Assembly (NCBI RefSeq): GCF_019649055.1
Contig: NW_026570374.1
Location: forward strand, 186,001-250,000
Source of the DNA: Paramacrobiotus metropolitanus
Lineage: Eukaryota; Tardigrada; Eutardigrada; Parachela; Macrobiotidae
Direction: 5' to 3'
DNA length: 64,000 nt
Positions 1 to 12,603 of the stretch are shown piece after piece. Position numbers and translations under genes: made by a program. Numbering within the stretch: position 1 is the stretch's first letter; each line of letters starts with the position of its first letter. Under the pieces are notes generated by a model. That model searched no databases. It saw only the letters and a list, made by a program, of their open reading frames with translations, and was not told the origin of the DNA.

Positions 1-757
1 GTGTAGGAAGCGTTTCGCCTGGAGATCGATAAGGAAGAAGGTGGTTGTTTGTTTATGGAGAGGTGCTTTGTGCCGGCAGCTGCGAATAAGTGTTGACACA
101 GGGGACACAGCGGCAATTGATATCCCATCCGACGACAATTAGCGCCGCCGTACGCTGCGCCAGCACATCCGCCACTGTGGCGAAGAGCGCGATCCTGACA
201 AGCGGCGCATGTACTGTACATTCCCGGGAATTATGCCCACTCGGGTTCGCGCTGAACACGCGCTCGTGTTTCTTGCTCGGAACATGTTACGGATACCGGC
301 ACGCGCCGGATACGCCAGCACGAGAAAGTTTCGCTTTTTCACACATTTCCCGTGGCATAGGGAAGTGGTGCTGGAACAGGGATTTCCGAGGGGACTGATT
401 CAGCGAATGCTCGGTCAAACACTGAACGGTTTCAGTTCGGTTCGGTTATTCTCCTGCAGTAAAGTCACAAGAACGGAATCGGAGTTGTGCGAAAGGAGGA
501 ATTAACAGGGACCGTACGAGTTCAAATAACGATACGCGTATTATTGTGACCTTTTGATTGATGTACCGGCAATCGGCATCCGGTGATTCAGCGTGAATAC
601 ACCGATATAATTACGTAGATGAGCCGCCAACGATTAATTATAACCGCCGTTCTTCGGTATAACATTATGCGTAGTTTTGTACACAAACATACGCCTACGA
701 CAATTTGTCTGATGGTGAGTACTAGTTGTCAGCAGTAATAGGCAATCGAAGGTGCAG
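1..757. other. non-coding, no gene seen
   Basis: I see no supported gene. The open frames here are short, overlap on both strands and lack splice context or recognisable domains. The first 500 bases are moderately GC-rich, after which the sequence becomes AT-rich. Confidence 0.5.
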
Positions 758-1474
758 TTAAGGGAAGTGGCCCGGTACATGGTACCAAAATCGTGTACAT
801 GCAGGAAATATAGATATTTCACTTTCGCGCACTCCTAAACCCTATTTTCTCTTGTTTTATGACATTCTGTAGCCAGATAATTCGTATACACTGGCGTGAA
901 AACCGTTTGTGCGCGCAACATCCGGTTCGGGAGTTATGACTCTTAGAAAATCCCAAAAAGTTTAAATGCATTCAGGTACATTCAGGTGTACCAAAAGTCT
1001 CATTATGGACCGATCTCCTTCAAATTTTGCACGTAAATGTATATGGCCATGAAGATGGTTTTTGCACAGATCCAGAGTTCCATAACTATTTTCAAATTTT
1101 AAAATGAATTTTAAAATTTTTGAAATTCATTTTAAAATTTGAAAAACATGTTAGAGCAGTGGATCGGTGTAAAAACGATCTTCATTGCCATGTGCATTTA
1201 CGTGCAAAATTTGAAGGAGATCGGTCCATAATGAGACTTCCGGTACACCTGAATGTACCTGAATGCATTTAAACTTTTTGGGATTTTCTAAGAGTCATAA
1301 CTCCCGAACCGGATGTTGCGCGCACAAACGGTTTTCACGCCAGTGTATACGAATCATCTGGCTACAGAATGTCATAAAACAAGAGAAAAAAGGGTTTAGG
1401 AGTGCGCGAATGTGAAATATCTGTATTTCCTGCATGTACACGATTTTGGTACCATGTACCGGGCCTTCCCTTAA
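758..1474. mobile_element. TTAA-flanked foldback (inverted-repeat) element
   Basis: Two inverted arms of about 290-350 bases meet near position 1110. By eye the outer 290 bases of the arms agree at about 95%. Both ends read TTAAGGGAA followed within a few bases by GGCCCGGTACATGGTACC. TTAA is the target duplication typical of piggyBac-superfamily elements, but no transposase is present, so this would be a non-autonomous member. The terminal 60 or so bases resemble the ends of the elements at 16017-17113 and 19054-20150, including the run TCGCGC-CTCC-AAACCCTA. High arm identity points to recent origin or to homogenisation between arms. Confidence 0.8.
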
Positions 1475-2768
1475 CAGCATCCAAGCGGAAGTTACGTCTT
1501 TATTGATGTATAGAAGTACAGAACTTTCTTGTAATAATAATAATTAATAACGTGTTTCATCACACTCATTGCCTGTTATTACAGCTACTGCTGTACCAGT
1601 ACTGTATAATTAATACTCTGCGTAACAGGGCAAGGGTCACGGCGTGGAAAATTAACTCAAAGTTGCCTTATTAACTATGCAAATTGACAAGCCGGAATTT
1701 CTCATCGAGGCTTAACTATTAGTAAAGATCGTGCATTATTTTGACAAATGAAGCACGAAATACAGAGGAGAAGACCGGCTTGGGAAGACGCACCGGAAGT
1801 GACGGCTGGGTCGATCTGGCATTTTCCCGCCGGTTTCCACACTCCACATGTATGGGGATGTCGAAACAGTGGATCATTTTACCACTGCGTGCTGAGCAGT
1901 ACAAAGTCGTTGACAGCTCGACATTTCAGAATAATTAAAGTATTCTGGTAGTTTATTTGTATACCGCATGCAGTATAGATATACAGATAGGTACGGTATC
2001 TCTTGCTAGTCGTGTACATAAGGGGAAACCAGAACGCAGAAGCGTTTACAACTCCGCAGGTCCTGCATAATAAAAATCGGGAATACACAATTTTTCAATA
2101 AATGCTAATTAACTGATGTCTGATGCAAGTGATGAGAAATAAATTACCATACCTAGCATAAAAAAACATATAAAATGAGATTTCCCGTATCGTATTAATT
2201 TTTCAAAAGACCATATTTATTTATGGGTATGCTGTGTATGTACTGTATTATTATTTATTGTTAATAATTTTCCTATCGTTCCGTATGCACAGTACTCTCT
2301 GTTCCCAAATTGCAATGTACATTTTGTTAAAACTAATTCTTCTCCCATTAAAACAACTCCCGTAAATACGCTGAGTTAACATTATATCGCATACAATTTC
2401 ACCGGCAATCCACAAACACACACACTGACCCAATTACCGCAACAGAAAACAGCGAGAAAAAATTAAATTCCACTGGGAAGCATCAGAATTATACAGAGCA
2501 GATACTACAGTACAAACACGTACAGTATAAGTATAAACAGCAGAAAAAAACGGTAATAAAAACAGAAATAAAAACGGAGAAAAAAGTAGCCCGAGTGTAA
2601 AAAGAGAGCAGCGCGACGGAAGAAAATGTACAAAAAAAAGCGGTCAATCAAAATCGGTTACAATTCGATTAAGAATAAAGCAGAGAGGAGCCGAGACACG
2701 AGTCGGACAGACAGAACGCAGAATTATCACCGGGCGCGGCCTGATTATCACGGACGACGGGCTATCGT
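1475..2768. other. non-coding 3' flank of the Disabled-like gene
   Basis: This AT-rich stretch lies downstream of a minus-strand gene that ends at 2769. TTTATT on the plus strand near 2214 and 2254 could be minus-strand AATAAA signals for its 3' UTR. No coding region is supported. Confidence 0.4.
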
Positions 2769-5700
2769 TCACTTTTCACATTCATCGGAAGAAGCTATCG
2801 GCGAAGGGTCCTCGGGTTTGGTCAGAAAGGGGTTGACGGGCACCTGCTGCATCAACCCCGACGGGGGCGTCACGCGGCGCGGCACGGTGGGCGGGCCGAC
2901 CTCCGAGAGCAGCGGCGCCGAGGGCGGATGCGGGAGGGGCCGCGGCGGCACCCCGGGGGCCCCCACCACCCCCACGCGGCGCACCGGCACCTCCGGCTCG
3001 CTGCTGAGCACCGCCAGGCGCGTGGCGCTGATCAGAAAGGGGTCGACGGTGCTGGTGGAGCGCGTCAGCACCGGCTTCTCCCCGCGCAGATCCCCCAGCG
3101 TCGGCTTGACCGGCTGCGGGAAGTCCTCCTTGGAGATCTTCCGCTGACGGCTGCGCAGCTGGTTCAACGGCGGGCACAGCTCGTCAAAGACCCCGGCGGT
3201 GGCGAAGGGGTCCACGAGGGCCGGTTTGGGGTCGGCGGGGACGGGGGCCGGCGTGTCGAAGACGGAGGCAAAGGGCTCGACCGCGGTCAGGGGAATACTG
3301 GCCAGTAGATCGGAATGCACGTCCCCGGCGAAGGGATTGACTGGTGGGACCACGGGGCGGGGGTGAAGACGGCGGCGGTAGGCACGCTGCGCTCGACGAG
3401 GGCCGGGAGGGGCGCGGCGAAGGGGTCGGCGGCCAGCGAGGCGGCCATGGCGCCGACGGTGTCGAAGGGGTCCGGGGTGATGGTGCGCTGCGACTGCGGG
3501 GTGCCGCCGCGGCCCCAGGGGTCCGACTGCGAGGAGCTGGTGCTGGAGGCCGAGGACATCTCCGCTTCCACGGCAGTGGCGGCCGGAGGAGGGGCTTGTG
3601 AGGGCCAGGCCTCGCTGCCGAAGTCCGCCACCCAGGCGGCGTCGCCGGCCGCCGTCCCCGCCTGCGACTGCATCGTCTGCATGTGCTGGATGCCCTGCGA
3701 CAGCACCTGCAGCTCCGACTCCAGGTCCAGCAGGTTCACTTCTTCCGTCTGCAGCACACTGCCCGCGCCGCCCTGCCCAACCAATCAACGTCAACAAACT
3801 GGCCGAAAATTATACCGTATAAACAATAATAAAATAAAATGTAAATAAAACAAATAAACATAGAAAATGCTATAAATGCAATAAACTAAAATAAATATCA
3901 ACATCACCAGAACAAAAATAAAACGAATGAAAGTAAAAATCCGCTTACCGTCGCTGCATCGTTGGCGGTGGGCATCGGCTCGCCGGTGGAATTTCCTGCG
4001 TGTGTCTTGCGGTGCTGATCGATCTCGTGCTGCTTCATTTTAAAGGCCAGCTGGAACAAGCGATGAATGGCGCCCACCACGGCATCCGCCTGCACACAAC
4101 AAACAAAAATTCGTGTGAAATCATTTAAGAAACAAATCAACATACAAATACATTCGCAAATTAATCAAAATACGGAAAATAAATCCACGACATGGCTACG
4201 ATGGCCGCTTCCTGGCTTACCGATTTGTCGGCTTTGAGCGCATAAAATTTGTGTCCGACATCCGGTGTGCCGCAGATATAGCCGAAAGAGCGCGCATCCG
4301 ACTGGTCGCGCCAAATGTACGAAATCTTCGGCACCGGGTGATGATGCAGAACGGTCTACAAACGACAACTCGTCACTCACGAAAAATTCAAATAAGTACT
4401 TTAAAATAATCACCGCATAAAATAAATTTCAGAAAAGAATAAAAAAAATAAAATACATATACAACAGAAGAATAATTACCGCATCTTTCTCGTCCTTAAT
4501 CTTCAATCCGGACATGGCCACGGAGACGATGATGCGGGCCTTGTGCTCCTTGGAGAGCTTGAGCGCCTTGTTGAGCTCCAGCATGGCGCGCTGGCACATG
4601 TCGTCGCCGCGCGCGCCCTCCACGTCGGCGATGCCCACCAACTTGCCCTTGAAGACCACGCCGTCGCCCTCGAAGTTGAACACGTCCAGCGCCGCGTTCG
4701 GGCCTGCACCGAAAAACACCCGAATCAGCATCGCTGCCAACTGCGCTTGCGTACCGACGAACGGTCAATTAACAACCAATATTATTGTTTCCACTGCAGC
4801 TTATGCGTGCGTGTCGGCTTCTTTCCGGGATCGTCTAACTTTACCCTGAATTATTATTCTACGCGGAATGTTTCCCTTAAAAATTAAAAAATCAACACTC
4901 AAACAATGCCGCGCCTTTCCTCGGAAACGACTCAAGCGCTCCCAGTTTCTGTATAATTTATGTCAATATTGTTACATAGCTGAGCCTGGATCAGCCCAAA
5001 GTGGCTGCTCCGCGGCAATAATACGGCGATTCAGGCATTCTTCCGCCATGTTGACACAGGCTACCGCTTTACGCTGACGGTACACACCGCGCCGCGATGC
5101 GCGCCAAAGCGGAGACGACTGCGTCAGCGCGTTGCCGGCTCATTGCCTATTCAGAGCGCCTTAGCGCTTTCTTCTGCGCCAGCCATGTAGATTTCATGTC
5201 GCATTTATTCAAGGAATGCGCTATTATGCCGCTGCCAGTATTTGCTGAGAAAAGATTTCTTTGCAGCGAAAAAACGACTGAACAGTCACAACAGCGGGTG
5301 GATGGCCGGGTTGCGAGCGGAATACGCAAAACGGCAGAAGCAGTTATCCGAATTCCGATCCTGACCCGCGGCCATGCGGATCACCCGCAGGAGCAGTAAA
5401 CACACTTTTCTCCTGCTCTGTTCGTTGAACTTCTGCCTGGCAAACGCCAAAACGGAAAAATCATGTGCTCCTGCATTACTCGATCCCCTCCGGCGTCAAC
5501 TCATAACCGAAGCATCGCTGATGCAACACACATACGCGGCTTTTCTAACACCCTCCAAACTCAGCAGCGCGACCACTTCGCTGCGCCAGCTTAAGTTTTC
5601 TTCACAGCGTTAATTACGAGCCGCTAATCGTCGCGACACACAGCTGAACTCGACGTTCTATTTCCACTTCCGGTCAGCTGCTGCTGCTGCTGCAGCTGCA

Positions 5701-8192
5701 CGGTGGAAATTTTTGTTCGTTCGATGGCAATTCGGTGTGCAGAACTCACATGCTCCGCTCATCGTCAGCGGTGTGATCTGCTGCTGCAGTCAGCCTCACT
5801 TTTATTCTCCGAACAGTCCAATCATTCGCAACGTACAGTATCAGCTGCTGCGGCACATGACGCTCATTAACGGCAAAGAATAAAAAAAACCGGCCAACAT
5901 TCGTCCACGGCAGCGGCTGTGAACGGAGTCACTAGACGCACATCACATGCTGACCTTTTCTTCAGCAGCGAGCCCAAGGAGAATTTATTTTCTGTTTCAA
6001 CTTATTTATTTTTAATTTTTAACTCATTATTTTAATTCGCTTTTAATTTCTGTTTTAAGTTCTCCAGCACCGAATTTAAAAGTTTTTTAATTTAATTCTT
6101 TAACGGGTTGATTTGGTTCCTTAATTCTCTTTTATTTCATGTTCAGTTGTAATTTTATTTGTACAAGAACAAGGAATAAGGAAGAAAAGAAGTTGCGTGT
6201 CGCCGCGGTGCGCCGTGGCCATCAGCGGCGCATCCGTGTGACTGCAGTCTGCAGACAACGGTACTGTTTGGGCCATCGGCGCACTCGAGCAGGTGTCGAG
6301 AGGGAAGTGAGACGCACTCCACACTCGACGGCCGACAAAGCCCGCTGCCGACTGCCGAGGCCCCGTGTCCTCACTGTCCCGACAAGACGCAGCCACTCAC
6401 TCGCTAGGCCGCCTAAGACACGGCGCTGCGTGTCCGCGCCGACTCTCGAGCTAGACCTCCTTCCGAAGGTCTCCCATTGACCCGCAAGAGCGTCCTGCAC
6501 CTCCAAACACCCGACTCAAAACCACATCGACGCACGCGCACCGTTCCTTGGCGCCTTCTCAAACCGTGCCCTGCATACTAATTAAATCCCTCGCTTTCCG
6601 AAATATTTCTAAGTGAAAACTTGCTAGTTGCTACCATACTATTAGCAATAAATATAAATAATATTAAAATAAATACAGTAATTAAATATGTACACCCAAA
6701 TAATAATAATCCCTAAAACGTTTATTCCACCCGGCAAATTCTTCGTAAAGCAGTGGTATCTGATTGAAGAAACAGCACTTCCTTTCTTCGTAGTTATCTA
6801 TGTATCTGGATCGTCTATACTTGAAAAGGCCTGCATGTGTAATAATTTATAGCAACCTTATTCAAATGTTGTCCTCAATAATAATATTAATCAGCATAAA
6901 CTTGACAAACTATCAAGTTTAGCGGACACTCAGTGGCGTTGCTGTAACCCTAATTCTGAATTCATTCATTCATAAATTTCATCGGCGTCATGGCAAAAAC
7001 CTGCACCTTGCTCACCACCATTAATTTTCGCGATCAGCTGAACAACGATGGCATCCCGCCAGTAAAAACACGCAGAGATACGGTCGTTAACGACTGTCAT
7101 GATCAGCTGCAAAACAGGATCGGCGAGTGCCGCCAGTCGGCTGACACGGCGTTTACTGTTTAGCCGAAAAAACACCATCGATTCCATCGCGCTGTGAACG
7201 TTGCACGAATATCACTATCACGCTGCAGCGCGTCGCAGACACGCGCTGCACGGAAGCGCCCGCTGCGGCTGAGCCGACGCGGGGAAAACTCGGAACAGCA
7301 CATGCTGCCGGGGCAGAGGGCATTCCCGGCAGACGGGCAGGGAGCGAAGGTCGCCGGCCCATCCCAGTCACAACAAACACGCGCTCCCGCTAACTCGATT
7401 CACAGTTCTAACTAGTCGCGCAATCGGGATGGCAATCTACACATTCGCGGTAGTCTCTGGACTGCCGGTCACCGTGCGTCGCGTGCGATACGCTTAGCGA
7501 TACATGATGCAAACTGATTGCCAAAAATCGACGCTCCCGCTCGATAAAACTGCGCTGCTTAGTTACCGAATACGGACACTTGCGGCCGCCGCAATCAACC
7601 AAACTCCAACGAAATAAAATTAAAACATAATTATAAAATAAATTATTAGTTTCAATTATTATAATTAAAATAAACTATTAATTCCAATTAATAATAATTA
7701 AAAAATAAACTATTTACGCCGTTTACATGTAAAATTGTCTAGAATTACCCGTATTCAACAAAATAAAACAAAATACAAAGAAAAAGTAAATTATTAATTG
7801 CAATTATAACTGAATACAGAGTATTAAATCTGTGTAAATTATTCAGAATTAAAAGACAAATACAGATATAACGCGTACTGACCGGTGCCGAGGGAGACCT
7901 TCTTCAAACGGCTGAAAATGCCGGCTTTCTTCCCTGCGGCCGGTCCGGTGGGCGAAGTGGGCGGCGCCATGTGGGAGGCCGCTTCCGGGAGGCTGCCATG
8001 GCCCGAGTCCAGCGAGCTCTGCGACTGGATCGTCGGCGACGGCGAGCTGGAGGCGCTGTGGCCGGGAATGCCGATGGCCGCGCTCTTGTCGCTGGACAGC
8101 GAGCTGGACCCGGACAGGGACACGCTGCCCGAGTCGTCCGTGTCCGACAGGTTACTCAGCCGCTCCTTCACCACATTCCTGCACAAAGCCAT
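2769..8192 (-). CDS. Dab: Disabled-like endocytic adaptor with PTB domain (apparent frameshift)
   Basis: Coding exons on the minus strand are 8192-7883, 4703-4480, 4355-4221, 4089-3949 and 3772-2769, joined in phase by GT-AG sites. Exons 2-4 encode a Disabled-type PTB domain: FEGDGVVFKGKLVGIADV, ARGDDMCQRAM, SGLKIKDEKDA, then HHHPVPKISYIWRD and RSFGYICG. DAB1/DAB2 PTB domains bind FxNPxY tails of lipoprotein-type receptors. The C-tail carries DPF (four times), NPF (twice) and DPW, the classic motifs for AP-2 and EH-domain proteins, so a clathrin adaptor role is inferred. In the last exon the open frame changes near 3349-3366. One extra base there restores the frame, giving about 604 residues. 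The 5' end is uncertain: ATG 8192 (MALCRNVVKERL) reads through a good acceptor at 8178, so an unseen upstream exon is possible. Confidence 0.85.
4704..7882 (-). other. large intron of the Disabled-like gene
   Basis: This 3.2 kb stretch separates the Ser-rich N-terminal exon from the first PTB exon. The junction phases agree: one base is left at 7883 and two bases begin the exon at 4703. A GC-rich block at about 6190-6560 is open in several frames on both strands, but I recognise no protein in it. It could hold an alternative promoter or nothing. Confidence 0.5.
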
Positions 8193-11100
8193 TTACAAAT
8201 TAATCACTGGCCATATAACAAATAAATCCCAGAAATTGCCGCTTGAAAAAAATTAACGACAATAATAAACCTATTCTCAATTCTCATTGGAGGTTTTTTT
8301 CTCAGAGGTCACCTTTCCCACTCATCGTCCAGCCGACGTTATTTCGCTTTATTTTATTTAGACAAATAGCATGTTATTTTCTAACGCAGAATCTGGTTTA
8401 CTGTAATCATTCGCCGATACAGTTAAACAAAGCGCTCAGCAGACAGGGCACAATGACCTCCTACGAGTGATTACTGTTTATTTAATTGTGCCTGCACTAT
8501 CAACGGCGTTGACAAATTAAATAATACAGCCCCGTTACAGATTCGATAAAAGCATCAAGTAACTGTACAGATTATGCATGAGTACAGATACAAATCGGGT
8601 CACCCAGCCCACATAAAAATTAAACTGAAATAAACATCTTGCAGATCGTATTCTTGAAAAATAATAATTATTACTAATCTCATAACTCCTCGATTAGAAA
8701 AAGTAAGTATACGATAAAGACATAATTAGAAATATAATTACAAAAATTATTTCCTAACGTCATAAACGGGACAGTGAAAAGCTGATGGAAAAATTGGCAC
8801 AAGATGATAAAATCTACGTACATGGTCGGGGCTGCAGCCGGATTCGCCGCGTTGTCCGGACTGATTTCCGGGTGAATTGCCATGATTAATTCGCATCAAT
8901 TACCCGCCAAACCCTCACAGCGAAAAATTAATAATATACGCAAAAACACTCGCTGTTCCACACGAAAGAAAAACCGATTGCCGTATCCTCAAAGCTCAAC
9001 TAATTAAAAAATAATTCGACTGCTCACTGCGTGCTACGTAATAATTACGATCCGTAAATGAGAAAACTACGGCTGTAGTGCGTATCAGTAGCGTTAGATA
9101 ATGCAAAGCAAACACAATTTTCACATTCTAGGCTAGGCTTGGCAAATTTATACGGGCAATTTACATAATATTTATAATTATACGACTTGTAAAGTCATCT
9201 GGCAGTACAATTTGCCTGATAAGGCATCAATGCGCACTGCAGCGATAAGACCGCGAGCCTGGTGCCAGTGACATGCGGGCATTCTTCCGATAAGCCGGCA
9301 TTGTGGGACGCCTGTCGATTAATAAAGGAAAACACTCGCTGTCTTCCCTGAAGGAAAATACTGTACAGCATGACAGATTACAGGCGATGATTACGAAACC
9401 AAAGCCAGTACAGAACCCGGCGGGCCTGGCCGCTTCCCTGTTAATCTACACGGCGCGCTACACAATGTACAGGGAATGCAGTGAAGCAGCTGCCTTTACT
9501 AACTATCAATCCGGAACAGCGATACGGATGGCTGTCACGGCTATCGCGCTGCTGTCAGTTGCCCTCTTTCGCAACAGATTCCTCACTAAATTCCCGATAA
9601 GATACGGGAAGTTATACAACGCTCCCTGCATCAACTACAGAGTACACAGTTTCCGGAAACGACCTTCTCCTCCGTACACACTACGTGCACGATAACACGG
9701 AACAATCTGACAATTACTACGGAATGCGGTCTACTGATAATTAGCCAGAATGATTGTTATGACTGCCAGTGCGGAGAATAGCGCCATAAAACAGTAGTTT
9801 ACGGTGATAACCTGGCGAACAGCCTGTCCTTACCCTCTTGACTTGCGGGGTTTCGAGTTGCGACCGCCGGCCGAAGTCCACAGTCCGTCTGTCGCTGTCA
9901 GATTCGATGGCATTTCCGTGATGCGGGAGCAGGCAAAATAGGCAATCCGCCGCCGATGCAGAGAATCACGGCAGGGTCCTTCAGATCCCGCGGAACGACG
10001 TCACGGCGCTCAAGGAAACACGGCGTAATCGAGTGCAATCTCAACAGCTGTGCACTCGCGTGAAGGAGAATTAGGTAAGACGCGCTGCTGTGTGTTGCAG
10101 TGTTTGGCCAGGCAGCTGAACTCACAAGATTATTCTGCCGACGCCGCGCGCTGACTGTTTAGCGAGGCATGGGTCGAGTGAATCGCACGGAAACAACAAC
10201 AAGTGGATAATTACTGTCGCTGGCACGACGAACTGACGATTGACTGCCGAGAACAATCCAGTGTGCATCCACACGCTGTGCTGTGCTGTGCAAGTCTGAA
10301 CGCGCTGGCTGGCTTGGCAAATTCTACGTTGAGCCGGATGAGGCCGCGATAAGGATCAGAGCGCTCGTACAGATAGATACAACCGCTGACTCATACAGCG
10401 CTGCACAGTGCACACACAGCCGGTCAGTGATAGCGCTGACCAATCAGCAGAGGCGGGCCGGGTCGGGTCGGGTCAGAGCCACAGGCCAGTGCACTTCTCA
10501 AGCGCTACTGGTCAGTACGTACAACGGTACACGCGCTGTACTTCAGTACGTACGAGGACAAGTACATACAGAGTACGTGCCGTACAACGGGATTAATAAT
10601 TTAATCCAGCGATCCGTCCTGCTCTTCCCAAGGCGATTATAGGACAACCGCTTGTTTTCCTTCCACCACCGATAAGGGCTGGCTTTCTTCTCACACAAAT
10701 AATACGCACTCCGGTCCGTTTGTCCGCGCAACACGGCAGCCAGCAGTAACAACCAGCACAACAGCACAGTCGAGTGGCGGCGAGCGCTCAGCTGTGGAAA
10801 CCAGCTCTGCCAAACTGCAACCTGATCGTGCGATGCAAGGCGAGGAGGGCTCGAGTCAGACGCGCAGAAGGTTACCTGATCAACTATTACGAATACGCCG
10901 CTCTCTCTCTCGCGATGACCGTATTAAAACACCAACCGTGGCGTACTGCGCATGACCGTGTATATGCACCGTCACCGGTAAATTGTACGAGGCAAAAAAG
11001 TCGACGCGAGCGTCTCGCGGTGATCGGATGCAGACCGGCAATCACGCGGCAGGTGACACCGACTTCCAGGATCCGTTTAGCGATAATAAAAGCCGCAAGA

Positions 11101-12603
11101 ATTAAAACTAAATGTAGTTATTTCCTGTCAACTCTGTCTTTCCAAATAATAACGAAATTGATTTGTTTTGCAATTGATTGCTTAATTATGTACTGTATAT
11201 GACTGGCAAAGTGTAAACAGGTTCACAGCAACATTTCGGGCAAACAATAAAAATTGGTGTGACTTTTGGTCAATAAACAGCGCATCGGGGAGACTTGGCT
11301 TATATACGATGGAAAAATAACCGAGGGATATCGCGTGCGTGCCATCGACGGTACTGGTTTAATTGGTTAACGTACATGTACAGTACCGGCTGGTATCCTG
11401 CATTAAGCTTACTCATGATCACTGCTTAAAGGAAATCACATGGAGCTAACACGAATTGCTGTTAATTCTGCTGATATAAATCTCAAAACGGTTGATGTTT
11501 CGCGGCATCATTGCAGTCGCCTCGCGGTAAAATTTTACACAGCTCGGAAATGTATGTGCGACTTTGCATGTCGTCCGGCGCAGCACACTTATGCAAGCAC
11601 TTTTGTTAATACTCGTAATTAATGTGCGTATTTACAGTACGTAACACTACGTATATCAGAATTTCGTGCATACTAATATTACTTATTCAGGTTATAATAA
11701 AAGTAATAATGCTGGAACAATGGATGGATACTGTATCTCGACGTTAATGCACATCATGAGACATGATTCACATGAAGTAAATTTTACCAGGAGCAGTACT
11801 CGACGAGTAGGCTGCTTATAATGCGTTAATTTGGTTTTCCAGAATTCGGACTTACGGAATAATTTAACAACACCAGAAGGAAGTCAATATTAATTTCATT
11901 TTATCTACAGTATTTTATTTCCGCAGGGAGAACTGCAATTTACGTCCAATTAAACAGAGATCACTGTCACCGATCGGCCTTTAACATTTCAATTTTTTTC
12001 TACCGGGTAGGTGGAAACCGTAGAACGTATTATCATGATTTTAAATTTGAATATACTTTGCGTCGTAGTACGGCACTGTTTTAATTACGAAAAAAAGTAC
12101 ATAATTATAATTATGATACTACAATGTATCTACATGCTAAATGTTGTACAAAACGAGTACTGTATCTATATATAATTAATTTTATCGTTAAGATATTTTT
12201 CTATCTGGGTGAATACCTGTGATATGCACGTGCTGCTGTTCGGTCTGTGATTGTACCGGCACGCAGAAAGTACTGGTATAAACCGAGCCATCACCAACTG
12301 TGCGATCCTAACAACGCTAACAATAAATCCCGCCAGGCTCTTTAATGATGAATGCGCGCAATGCAGCATTTCATAATGCATTTACCGCCCAAAATGACTA
12401 CAATCCATAACATATCGGGAGAATCGGAAACAACAACATCACCAAGTACCAACCACAACGCAACAGGAACCCGGTTCAGGCGTTCACAGATCTGGAAACG
12501 ACACCAAGCAGCAATAAATACCCAATATCACCCGCCAACTGACAAACACCCAGAAACGCAGCGCTGCAACAGCAGCGTGGAACAGGAGCACCCTAGGTGT
12601 CCT
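8193..12603. other. 4.4 kb without a recognised gene
   Basis: This holds the upstream region of the Disabled-like gene and the downstream region of the TOM20-like gene. No open frame matches a family I know. The best 5' exon candidate for Disabled (ATG at 8883, donor near 8818) ends in the wrong phase for the next exon. Patches near 10500-10560 are rich in GTAC/TACGT motifs. Confidence 0.4.

Noticed and set aside
2626-3848. Plus-strand frames of 173 and 177 residues
   Set aside because: They are antisense to the last exon of the Disabled-like gene, which has PTB-linked splice sites and DPF/NPF motifs.
8680-8883. Possible first exon of the Disabled-like gene (ATG at 8883, MAIHPEISPDN)
   Set aside because: Its best donor (TAC|GTAGAT) ends in phase 0, while the acceptor at 8178 needs two bases from the previous exon. 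No alternative donor in the correct phase was seen.
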